From positions 1,097-13,436 of the forward strand of contig PLSY01000349.1 in NCBI GenBank assembly GCA_003164275.1: a stretch of DNA of 12,340 nt. Direction: 5' to 3'. The notes below the pieces were generated by a model, which saw only the letters and a program-made list of their open reading frames with translations, was not told where the DNA came from and did not search any database. Below, in pieces: positions 6,489-12,340 of this stretch. Each line of letters starts with the position of its first letter. The first letter of the stretch is position 1. Source of the stretch: Acidimicrobiaceae bacterium (GTDB lineage Bacteria > Actinomycetota > Acidimicrobiia > Acidimicrobiales > RAAP-2). The position numbers and the translations under genes are program-made.

Positions 6489-7315
6489 GGCAACTCCGTG
6501 GCGATGGGCTGGTGCAGCTCGAGTTGGGACAGATCGGCGACGACAATGTCAGCACCGTGGCGGCGGAGCGCGTCAGCGTGGCCCGTCCGATCGACTCCGA
6601 CGACCATGCAAAAGCCCCCCCTTCTCCCAGCCTCCACTCCGGCGAGTGCGTCCTCGACCACCGCAGTCCGACTTGGCAGAGCGTCCAGTTGAAGCGCCGC
6701 GGCGAGAAAGATTGCCGGGTCGGGCTTGCCTGGTAGGTCCATCGCATCGGCCTCGATACCGTCCACCACCACGTCGAAGAGCTCGGTGACCCCCGCCGTG
6801 GCCAGAATCATGGCGGTATGCCTGCTCGATGAGATCAGGGCTGTCCGGATTCCCAGCGAACGAAGCGAGTGTATGAACGTAGCGGTCGACGCGAACAGGG
6901 TCACCCCCTCATGCTCGATGGTTTGCTGGAACTCGCTGTCCTTGAGATTGGCCAGGCCGAAGACGGTCTCGAAGCCCGGCGAATCTGACGGAGCTCCAAG
7001 GGGAAGATCGATGCCCCGTGACGTCAGGAAGCTCTGCGCTCCGTCCTGGCGCGGCTTCCCGTCGACATAGTCGAGATAGTCCTCGATATCGAAGGGGCGG
7101 ACCACCGCGCTAGTTCGTTGGGTCAGGGAGCGCAGATACCGGTCAAAGACCCCTTTCCAGCACCGGGCGTGGACCCGGGCGGTGTCTGTGACCACACCGT
7201 CCATATCGAAGATGACCGCCTCGAGCTGATCGATCCGGACAGCAGCGGGGACGTGCCCCGGCCCGTGACCAGCTGAGGGCGCCCTGTCGCTCGCATCCCC
7301 ATGGCAACTAGTCAT
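6485..7315 (-). CDS. HAD-family hydrolase, beta-phosphoglucomutase-like
   Basis: Probably isomerises beta-glucose 1-phosphate to glucose 6-phosphate, or is a related phosphatase. From the ATG at 7315 the product has 276 residues. Motif I is FDMDGVVTDT (36-45; nucleophile D37, acid/base D39), motif II the SSS run (162-164), motif III K197 in GKPDP and motif IV VEDA (220-223). The alpha-helical cap contains YVDGKPRQDG (83-92), which resembles the beta-phosphoglucomutase substrate loop. An in-frame ATG at 7327 and a longer start at 7399 exist. I prefer 7315 because about 28 extra residues are not needed to reach the domain and the length then nears that of Rv3400. No clear Shine-Dalgarno is seen at any of them. 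It is the first gene of the operon, followed by GH65 with a 4-bp overlap. Confidence 0.85.
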   Translation of the reverse strand: MTSCHGDASDRAPSAGHGPGHVPAAVRIDQLEAVIFDMDGVVTDTARVHARCWKGVFDRYLRSLTQRTSAVVRPFDIEDYLDYVDGKPRQDGAQSFLTSRGIDLPLGAPSDSPGFETVFGLANLKDSEFQQTIEHEGVTLFASTATFIHSLRSLGIRTALISSSRHTAMILATAGVTELFDVVVDGIEADAMDLPGKPDPAIFLAAALQLDALPSRTAVVEDALAGVEAGRRGGFCMVVGVDRTGHADALRRHGADIVVADLSQLELHQPIATELP

Positions 7316-7464
7316 GCGACGGACCATCCATGCTAAGGGCCATCGACCCAACGGGCCGGGAAAGTCGGGAAGCATCCAACGGCTGACCCCACAGGGCATG
7401 ACCGTTCAGGAGTTCGATTCCATGCCCAATGCCCATACGGTCATCTTGGTCTTCGCGTCGACGG

Positions 7465-7493
7465 GGTCGTTAGGGTCATTAGTCACAACGACC
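7465..7493. repeat. Inverted repeat GGTCGTT/AACGACC
   Basis: Perfect 7-bp arms at 7465-7471 and 7487-7493 are separated by 15 bp. It lies about 70 bp ahead of the PiT relic and 150 bp upstream of the HAD start. It could be an operator or a chance palindrome; there is no T-run and no matching family motif. Confidence 0.25.
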
Positions 7494-7533
7494 ACTCACT
7501 TAGAGGTTCCGATGGTCGTGAGAGGGTCGGCCG

Positions 7534-7667
7534 GTGGTCGCGGTGGTGCTGGCAGCGGCCTTTTCGGTAGTAAACGGCGTCCACGACGCGGGCACTGCCA
7601 TCGCCGCACCCAATTCCAAGGGCGCTCTACCGGTTGCCCCGGACAGCGCCCTCGGGACGGCATTCTT
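7534..7667 (+). pseudogene. N-terminal relic of a PiT-family inorganic phosphate transporter
   Basis: From a GTG at 7534 the frame reads VAVVLAAAFSVVNGVHDAG followed by TAIAA and then ALPVAPDSALGTAF. The hydrophobic helix ending in NG-HDA-----A is the signature of the first membrane segment of PiT (PitA-like) low-affinity phosphate/cation symporters. After about 45 residues the similarity stops abruptly at about 7667. The remaining frame is only the antisense of an opposite-strand relic and soon ends. An in-frame TGA lies at 7519-7521, and an ATG at 7513 sits in another frame, suggesting an upstream frameshift too. A real PiT protein needs about 10 membrane segments, so this is a truncated, non-functional remnant. 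The motif is seen; the family call is inference. Confidence 0.5.
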
Positions 7668-7920
7668 GCCAGGGCGCCCTTCGATCATGGCATCGGCGAC
7701 CCAATATGGGTCGGTTCCATCGGGAAGCTCAATGTCGGCCACAGCGACGACAAGCGCCGCCCGGACCGAAGCCCGCCAGCACCGCCTCACCCCCCAGGAC
7801 GAGATCTTTGGGCTTGGCACCTGACCGCAGGGCGAGGCGCTCTACCAGAGCTTCGACGGTTCCAGTCACCTGACAATTGAGGCTATTGGGTACGGAGTCG
7901 GCGATCTCGCCTCTCTGACC
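7665..7920 (-). pseudogene. Frameshifted coding relic of unrecognised family, minus strand
   Basis: Two minus-strand frames join into one protein-like sequence. The first gives VTGTVEALVERLALRSGAK then DLVLGGEAVLAGFGPG. After a shift near 7760 the next gives RAALVVAVADIELPDG then TDPYWVADAMIEGRPGKNA. Each half looks coding (amphipathic pattern, Gly/Pro turns), but neither frame is open across both, and no start with a ribosome binding site is seen. The 3' end abuts the PiT relic at about 7665, a junction between two oppositely oriented gene fragments. I do not recognise the family. A single sequencing error could also create the frameshift, though truncation at the junction would remain. Confidence 0.35.
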
Positions 7921-8155
7921 GAGCGCAGAGCGACAACCGTCGTCATCCTGTCCAGAGCACCATGGTCCACCCCATTGATCAGGGGCACCCAAACCCAGGA
8001 TTCGACGACGGTCGTTTTCCTGAACGCCCTTGGTATTTGATTATTGCGACGAGGCAATGTCGCACAACGAACCGCTCAGCGGGTGGGTGCACGAGAGCAG
8101 GTCAACACCGGCTCTGGGCGGAGGTAGACCTGCCTGCGCAACTCAGAGCGCACCG
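7921..8155. other. Intergenic stretch upstream of the hydrolase, with one inverted repeat
   Basis: No gene is supported here. In-frame starts upstream of the hydrolase (for example at 8030) have no ribosome binding site and lead through non-conserved sequence. The one structure seen is GCAGGTC (8097-8103) with GACCTGC (8127-8133), perfect 7-bp arms 23 bp apart, about 40 bp before the hydrolase start. That spacing suits an operator or 5' stem, without further support. Confidence 0.3.
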
Positions 8156-8173
8156 GTGAGGGAAGATGTTGGC

Positions 8174-9082
8174 ATGGAAGGCCAGATCCAGCACGTTTCG
8201 ATCCACGGTCACGATATGGCGTACCGGATGGAGGGCAGCGGCCCCGTCCTTCTGCTCCTCCACGGCATCGCCGGCAGTTCCCGGACATGGCGGGACGTGA
8301 TCCCCCGGCTGACGGATCGCTTCACGGTGCTTGCACCCGACCTCACTGGTCACGGTCAGTCCGACAAGCCCGTCGGGGACTACTCGCTGGGTGCCTTCGC
8401 GAGCGGGATCCGTGATCTTCTGGAAGTGCTCGGCATCGACCGGGCGATCGTCGTAGGTCAGTCCTTCGGCGGTGGCGTCGCCATGCAGTTCGTCTACCAG
8501 TACCCCGGGCATTGTGAACGCCTCGTCCTTGTCGACAGTGGCGGTCTCGGACGGGAAGTCAACTGGATGCTCCGACTCATGGCCCTACCGGCGAGCGAGT
8601 ACGTGATGCCGGTGCTCTTTCCGTCGTTCGTCCGCGACTGGGGAGACAGGCTGTTCCGGGTGATCAATGACCGGGGGATCCGCCTGGGTCGCTTCACCGA
8701 GATGTGGAGCGCCTACGCCTCGTTGGCCGAGTCGGACAACCGCCGCGCCTTCGCCCGCACCATCAAGTCCGTGATCGATCCCGGCGGTCAGACGGTCAGT
8801 GCGATGGACCGGCTCTACTTGGCATCTTCGATGCCGACCCTGATCATCTGGGGCGACCGGGATGACATCATCCCCGTGAGCCACGCCTACGCCGCTCACC
8901 AGGCCATACCCGGGAGCCGGCTGGTGGTCATCGAAGGCGTGGGCCACTTCCCCCAGATCGAGGCACCGGAGCAGTTCGTTGAGGCGCTCGTCGACTTCAT
9001 CGATACGACCGAACCCGCCCACCTCGGTGCTGAGGATCGCCGACGGATGCTCCGAGCACGCTCCGAGATGCCGCAGCTATAG
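8174..9082 (+). CDS. Alpha/beta-fold hydrolase, Rv2715-like
   Basis: A cytoplasmic serine hydrolase of the alpha/beta fold with unknown substrate (ester or C-C bond). The 302-residue product shows the oxyanion segment LLLHGIAGSSRTW (about residues 25-37), the strand LAPDLTGHGQSDKP, the nucleophile elbow VGQSFGGGVAMQF, the acid in IIWGDRDDIIPVSHA and the catalytic His in GVGHFPQIEAPEQF. A variable lid lies between, and the tail VDFIDTTEPAH is shared, from memory, with the mycobacterial hydrolase Rv2715. No signal peptide is seen. ATG 8174 has GAGGGA (8158-8163) 10 nt upstream. An in-frame GTG at 8156 would add six residues. The gene stands alone; a 329-bp gap separates it from the next gene. 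Confidence 0.88.
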   Translation: MEGQIQHVSIHGHDMAYRMEGSGPVLLLLHGIAGSSRTWRDVIPRLTDRFTVLAPDLTGHGQSDKPVGDYSLGAFASGIRDLLEVLGIDRAIVVGQSFGGGVAMQFVYQYPGHCERLVLVDSGGLGREVNWMLRLMALPASEYVMPVLFPSFVRDWGDRLFRVINDRGIRLGRFTEMWSAYASLAESDNRRAFARTIKSVIDPGGQTVSAMDRLYLASSMPTLIIWGDRDDIIPVSHAYAAHQAIPGSRLVVIEGVGHFPQIEAPEQFVEALVDFIDTTEPAHLGAEDRRRMLRARSEMPQL

Positions 9083-9131
9083 CTTCGCCGAGTCGGTTGG
9101 ATGCACCGGCACCGACGGCCGGATGTCGAGG

Positions 9132-9242
9132 CAATGCATTGAATACCCGCTCAGATCATGCGCTGAGAACTGCTGATCCCCGACTTCGTCAAACAGCACA
9201 GATGGTGAGGTCAGGGAGGCGGGTTTCGCCCGATGAGACCTC
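9132..9242. other. Gap between hydrolase and acetyltransferase: palindrome and hairpin
   Basis: The 329 bp from 9083 to 9411 hold no supported gene. CAATGCATTG (9132-9141) is a perfect 10-bp palindrome. A nested hairpin lies at 9207-9242: outer arms GAGGTC (9207-9212) and GACCTC (9237-9242), inner arms GGCG (9218-9221) and CGCC (9227-9230) around GGTTT. It may be a weak terminator for the hydrolase or a leader structure for the acetyltransferase. No T-run follows. The in-frame extension of the acetyltransferase back to 9097 lacks a ribosome binding site and family-like sequence. Confidence 0.3.
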
Positions 9243-9411
9243 CCGTCTTGTGGCTCATTATGCTGACCTCGCTGATCCAAACCGGTTCGTACATCCCTGG
9301 ATCTCATACGACCCAGCCTCGGATCCCCGCCCTTTCGGACCGGGCCGTCGCTCATATAGTCACTGGTACACAGCTCGGCCCAGCCGTTGCGCTTCGACTC
9401 AAGGAGAAAAC

Positions 9412-10254
9412 GTGAACACACCGGTCTCCGACCGTGGTTTGCCATCCTCGGCTCTTGCCGACCCGGCAACCCAGCCAGATCTCGGTGTTCCGGCTGGGGT
9501 AAATCCGATCGAGTTTGCCGAGCTTTCTTCTGCTCGGACCTGCTACGGCCGGAGCACGATCGTGTGGGCTGAGTCCTGTAGGCACCACGTTGAGGACGAT
9601 TGGTGGATTGGGCTGAGCGGCACTCCCTACGTCGACTACAACCTCGCGCTCCTCCATGGCGATCGCTCAGTCGAGGCGGCACCGCAGGTGCTCAGCGAGA
9701 TCCAGCAGGCAGGCGTCCCCAGTCTGATCATGTTGGCCGGGGCGGGCTTGGGAGCCAGCCAGACGCTGATCGAAACAGGATGGGTGTGCACTGGCACGTT
9801 GCCTTTCATGGGCAAGCGGGGAGGGTCTGCGGAAGACGACCCCAGCCTGCGCCGACTCGCCCCGCAGGAACTGGTGAAGGCGCGGAGTCTGGCCGCCGCC
9901 GCCTTCGGAGTTCCCGAGGAGGTCGGTGCCATTGCCTACGCTGACGACCGGGTAAACCTCCCGGGATGCCGGACGTGGGGCTTGTTCGAAGGCGACGAGC
10001 TCATGTCTTGTCTCCTGACCATGAATGTGGAGGGGTATTCAGTGGGATGGGCACTGGCGACCGCACCTGAAAATCAACGGGCGGGCTACGGACGTCGGCT
10101 GGTGCGGGCACTGGCCTATCGACGGCTCCACAAGGGGCCCCGCATCGGATTGCTCATGGCCACCAACGCCGGCCAGCGCCTGTACCGGCAGGAGGGGTAC
10201 GTGACGCTTGAGCACTGGCAGATCTGGTCGCGGCCACGCTGGGTGCTGCGGTAG
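9412..10254 (+). CDS. GNAT-family N-acetyltransferase
   Basis: Predicted to transfer an acetyl group from acetyl-CoA to an unknown amine. The start is GTG 9412, with AAGGAG (9401-9406) five bases upstream, a strong site. The 280-residue product has a C-terminal GNAT half: VGWALATAPENQRAGYGRRL (211-230) holds the acetyl-CoA pyrophosphate loop (Q222-R-A-G-Y-G227), and TNAGQRLYRQEGY (251-263) is the usual 'N-A--LY---GF' end segment. The N-terminal half (about 34-135, with WWIGLSGTPYVDYNLALLHG and ETGWVCTGTLPFMGK) may be a second, degenerate GNAT-like lobe, since it lacks the pyrophosphate loop. No signal peptide is seen. The substrate cannot be deduced. It is probably a single-gene unit. Confidence 0.8.
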   Translation: MNTPVSDRGLPSSALADPATQPDLGVPAGVNPIEFAELSSARTCYGRSTIVWAESCRHHVEDDWWIGLSGTPYVDYNLALLHGDRSVEAAPQVLSEIQQAGVPSLIMLAGAGLGASQTLIETGWVCTGTLPFMGKRGGSAEDDPSLRRLAPQELVKARSLAAAAFGVPEEVGAIAYADDRVNLPGCRTWGLFEGDELMSCLLTMNVEGYSVGWALATAPENQRAGYGRRLVRALAYRRLHKGPRIGLLMATNAGQRLYRQEGYVTLEHWQIWSRPRWVLR

Positions 10255-10661
10255 GAAAGTGCCAGCTCAGGCCCCTCATGATTGTCATGTTGAGGCGTGC
10301 GCGATGTCCGCCTCGGTTCCGTTCGGAGCTGCACCGCTGCTGGGTAGGTAGGTCAAAGGGAACGGCAAAGCACCAGCTCAAGGGGTTCCTGGTTCCGATC
10401 ATGAGGGGCGCGGTGCTGGTTCGCTTCGGGAGGCAGACCCTTACTTCCGACCGTCCGCGGCGGAGTCCGATCGGATGGGCGCCAAGCTCTTCGCGGCTTC
10501 GACGGACCTCGCCTGGGGGAAGAACGGCAGGACGACTGCAGCCACCACATTCGCTCCGATGATCATTCTGAGACATCCGAGTCCGGCCGGGGGACGCACT
10601 CCGTTCGCCATGGAGATGATCATCCGACCGGGAGCCGGCGATGCGTCCTCGGCCCCGCAGA

Positions 10662-10674
10662 CCTCAAGTTGAGG
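10662..10674. promoter_or_regulatory. Candidate operator palindrome CCTCAAGTTGAGG
   Basis: Perfect 6-bp arms around a central G, 86 bp upstream of the MFS start. It resembles a SoxR-type box (CCTCAAGTT-AACTT-GAGG) with the central five bases missing, so the likeness to that MerR-family site may be accidental. No well-spaced -35/-10 pair was found around it. The palindrome is seen; regulator binding is speculation. Confidence 0.25.
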
Positions 10675-10731
10675 CGATGCTGTGTCGATAACGCGGGGTT
10701 GGGGAGAACACCGGCGGCCCATGTTGGGGGT

Positions 10732-10758
10732 GGACCCTCCGGCGTGAGAGGAGGGCCC
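10732..10758 (+). promoter_or_regulatory. Hairpin enclosing the MFS Shine-Dalgarno
   Basis: GGACCCTCC (10732-10740) pairs with GGAGGGCCC (10750-10758) around the 9-nt loop GGCGTGAGA. Six consecutive pairs are perfect, then one A-C mismatch and two more G-C pairs. The 3' arm contains AGGAGGG (10749-10755), the ribosome binding site for ATG 10760. If folded, it would block initiation there, so translation could be conditional. Alternatively it acts as a DNA operator. The GTG at 10844 would escape this block. Confidence 0.4.
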
Positions 10759-10759
10759 T

Positions 10760-12340
10760 ATGTCGTTCCAGCTGGATCCGGTGCGAACGGCGGGCGGCAC
10801 GAGTTCACCCGAACGGAGTGCAATACGTCGCCAGGGGGAATCCGTGAGCACCACGATCGACTCTACGACCGAGGCCGTGGCGCCGTCCCCGGCGCACGCG
10901 GTCACGCAGGTCTCCAAGCTGGCGGTCCCCTTCCTCGGGCTACTTGGCGCCGTGCAGGGCTCGTGCCCGAACATCGCCTCGACGGCGCTGGTGGGCGCCA
11001 GTCGGTCGCTCCACATGGCAGGGAGCACCCAGGCGCTGGCGGCCAGCGTCCAGACCCTGGCCATCGCCGCTACCGTCATCTCGACGGGCCTCCTCGCCGA
11101 TCGCCTTGGTCGACGCAACGTGCTGATGGTGGCCCTCGTCGTCGGCGCGATCGGCAACCTGGTAGTGGTGGCCGCGCCGACCTCGGCCTTCTACATGCTC
11201 GGTATGGCGATCACCGGCGTCGGGCTGGGGGCCGTCTACTGTGCGGCCTTCGGCTTCATGGCCGCGATCGTCCCCAGGGAGCGGATGGCGGGCGCCATGG
11301 GCGTGTTCACCGCCGTCGTCATGGCGGGCACCGTCGTACTTACGTTCGTCGGCGGCAACCTGGCGAGTGCCCACTGGCGGATGGCGTTCCTGCTGATCCC
11401 GGTCGCGTGCATCGCTTGCCTGGTCGTCACCCCCGTGCTCCTGCCCCGGGTCGAACGGATCACGGGCACCAAGCTGGATCTGCCGGGCCAGGGCTTCCTC
11501 ATGGCCGGCATCATCCTCGTCCTCTATTCCGCCAGCCAGTTCGCCCACAGCCTGACCAGCCCCCGGACCGTTGTGCCGCTGCTCCTCGGCGCCCTGCTCC
11601 TCGTTGCCTTCTTCGTCTGGGAGTCCCGGTACGGGGGCCACTTCTACCCGGTGGGGCTTTTCCGCTCGCCCGCCTTCCTCGCCGCCCTGTGTGCCGGGTT
11701 CATCTACACCTTCGGCACCGCCGTGGCGTTCCTGCAGGTGACCAACCTGTGGCAGTACGTGAACGGGCTGGCCACCGCCAGGGTCGCCGTCTGGCAACTG
11801 CCGCTGCTGCTGGCGGGCATCGTGGCGGGCTTGGTGACCGGACGGCTCATGACCAGGGGCCTGACCAGCCGGACGACCATCCTGACCGGCGGCATCGTGT
11901 CCGCTGCGGGGTTCGTACTCCTGGCGGTGGCCCACGGCTCCACCAGCCTGATCGGGTTCCTGCCCGGCCTGGTCCTGACCGGTTCGGGCGTGGTCATCGC
12001 CGCCGTGCCGTTCGGCAGCCTGATCCTGGCGGAGGCGCCCGCCCGGTACCTGGGGCCGGTGTCGAGCTCGCGGACCACGTTCGGACAGTTCTTCTACACG
12101 ATCGGCTTCTCGTTCTCGGCCGTGGTGATCGACCGGCTCACCGTCGGGGGTGTCGTCCACCGTCTGGACCACGCCGGCGTGCCGGCCAATCAGCTTTCGA
12201 CCGGTCTCGACGCCGTGAACGTGTACGCGTCGAAGGGCACCGCTCCCACCACTTCGGCGGGCAAGGCGGCCCTCCGGGACGCCGTCGTCTCCTACGGCCA
12301 TGCCTTCTCCACGACGTTCTTCATCGCCGGCGGACTGACC
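10760..12340 (+). CDS. MFS transporter, DHA2-like (14-TM drug/H+ antiporter type), 3' end cut by window
   Basis: A membrane exporter of the major facilitator superfamily, probably a proton-driven antiporter of drugs or metabolites. The open frame gives 527 residues with no stop before the window end. ATG 10760 follows AGGAGG (10749-10754) by 5 nt. A second candidate, GTG 10844 with AGGGGG 5 nt upstream, would remove 28 residues whose codons are less GC-rich, so it is a real alternative. The helices begin at LAVPFLGLLGAVQG. Motif A is GLLADRLGRRNVLM, between helices 2 and 3. HWRMAFLLIPVACIACLVVTP resembles the helix 5-6 region of DHA2 proteins. Near the end a long polar segment (about 12141-12300, VIDRL to VSYGHAF) fits the large loop before the last helix of the 14-TM class. 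Substrate unknown. Confidence 0.85.
   Translation, partial: MSFQLDPVRTAGGTSSPERSAIRRQGESVSTTIDSTTEAVAPSPAHAVTQVSKLAVPFLGLLGAVQGSCPNIASTALVGASRSLHMAGSTQALAASVQTLAIAATVISTGLLADRLGRRNVLMVALVVGAIGNLVVVAAPTSAFYMLGMAITGVGLGAVYCAAFGFMAAIVPRERMAGAMGVFTAVVMAGTVVLTFVGGNLASAHWRMAFLLIPVACIACLVVTPVLLPRVERITGTKLDLPGQGFLMAGIILVLYSASQFAHSLTSPRTVVPLLLGALLLVAFFVWESRYGGHFYPVGLFRSPAFLAALCAGFIYTFGTAVAFLQVTNLWQYVNGLATARVAVWQLPLLLAGIVAGLVTGRLMTRGLTSRTTILTGGIVSAAGFVLLAVAHGSTSLIGFLPGLVLTGSGVVIAAVPFGSLILAEAPARYLGPVSSSRTTFGQFFYTIGFSFSAVVIDRLTVGGVVHRLDHAGVPANQLSTGLDAVNVYASKGTAPTTSAGKAALRDAVVSYGHAFSTTFFIAGGLT

Larger units (their letters stand above)
10255..10759. other. 505-bp intergenic region before the MFS gene
   Basis: No convincing gene is seen. 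A minus-strand frame ending at 10441 contains a short hydrophobic stretch (MIIGANVVAAVVLPFFPQA) that might be a 60-residue ORF or a decayed membrane protein, but it has no ribosome binding site. The sequence GATGATCAT recurs near 10557 and 10615. CCTCAAGTTGAGG (10662-10674) is a perfect 13-bp palindrome and a candidate operator for the MFS gene. No intrinsic terminator with a T-run was found after the acetyltransferase. Confidence 0.4.

Noticed and set aside
9097..9411. Upstream extension of the acetyltransferase frame to 9097
   Set aside because: No ribosome binding site and no conserved pattern. GTG 9412 has AAGGAG at ideal spacing.
10802..10812. Single GTTCACCCGAA resembling a PHO unit before the MFS gene
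   Set aside because: Only one copy with no phased repeat, and it lies inside or just ahead of the coding start.
10441..11157. Minus-strand 238-codon frame with a hydrophobic stretch near its end
   Set aside because: Most of it is antisense to the MFS gene and its leader, and no start with a ribosome binding site exists. Only the last 60 codons could be a gene, and nothing confirms it.
10940..12301. Long minus-strand open frame of 453 codons rich in Gly, Arg, Asp and Gln
   Set aside because: It is a shadow of the high-GC MFS gene. The composition is low-complexity and the plus frame gives clear membrane helices and motif A.

Overview
This window comes from a high-GC bacterium, most likely an actinobacterium. 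The signs are strong G/C bias at third codon positions, frequent GTG starts, purine-rich Shine-Dalgarno sites, an actinobacterial-type PHO box, and an HAD/GH65 gene pair arranged like mycobacterial Rv3400-Rv3401. The genus cannot be fixed from sequence alone. No rRNA, intact tRNA, CRISPR array or complete insertion sequence was seen.

Layout. Positions 1-430 hold decayed DNA, including what looks like the broken C-terminus of a large serine recombinase on the minus strand. A small minus-strand gene (430-732) follows, with no firm family assignment. Positions 927-992 carry the clearest regulatory signal: three GTTCACC motifs exactly 22 bp apart, the pattern of an actinobacterial PhoP/RegX3 PHO box, ending beside a -10-like hexamer. 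Downstream lies a tightly packed plus-strand unit: a 29-codon ORF with a near-perfect ribosome binding site, pstB (phosphate ABC transporter ATPase) overlapping it by ATGA, and an atypical pyruvate kinase. Convergent with this unit is a minus-strand operon (HAD beta-phosphoglucomutase-like phosphatase, then a GH65 disaccharide phosphorylase) joined by a GTGA overlap.

Between the HAD gene and position 8174 is about 850 bp of apparently decayed sequence. It holds the N-terminal piece of a PiT-type phosphate transporter abutting an opposite-strand coding relic with a frameshift. Then come three plus-strand genes: an alpha/beta hydrolase close to the mycobacterial Rv2715 type, a GNAT acetyltransferase, and, after a 505-bp gap, a 14-TM (DHA2-like) MFS efflux transporter that runs off the right edge. 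The MFS Shine-Dalgarno lies inside a predicted hairpin.

How the genes may work together. Several genes on the left concern phosphate and sugar phosphates: PstB uptake energisation, a pyruvate kinase apparently under the same PHO box, a phosphate-consuming (or producing) GH65 phosphorylase with its phosphoglucomutase-like partner, and a PiT relic. The most interesting inference is that phosphate starvation may directly control a pyruvate kinase predicted to be K+-independent, together with a lone pstB and a tiny coupled ORF. The right-hand genes show no obvious link to this theme.
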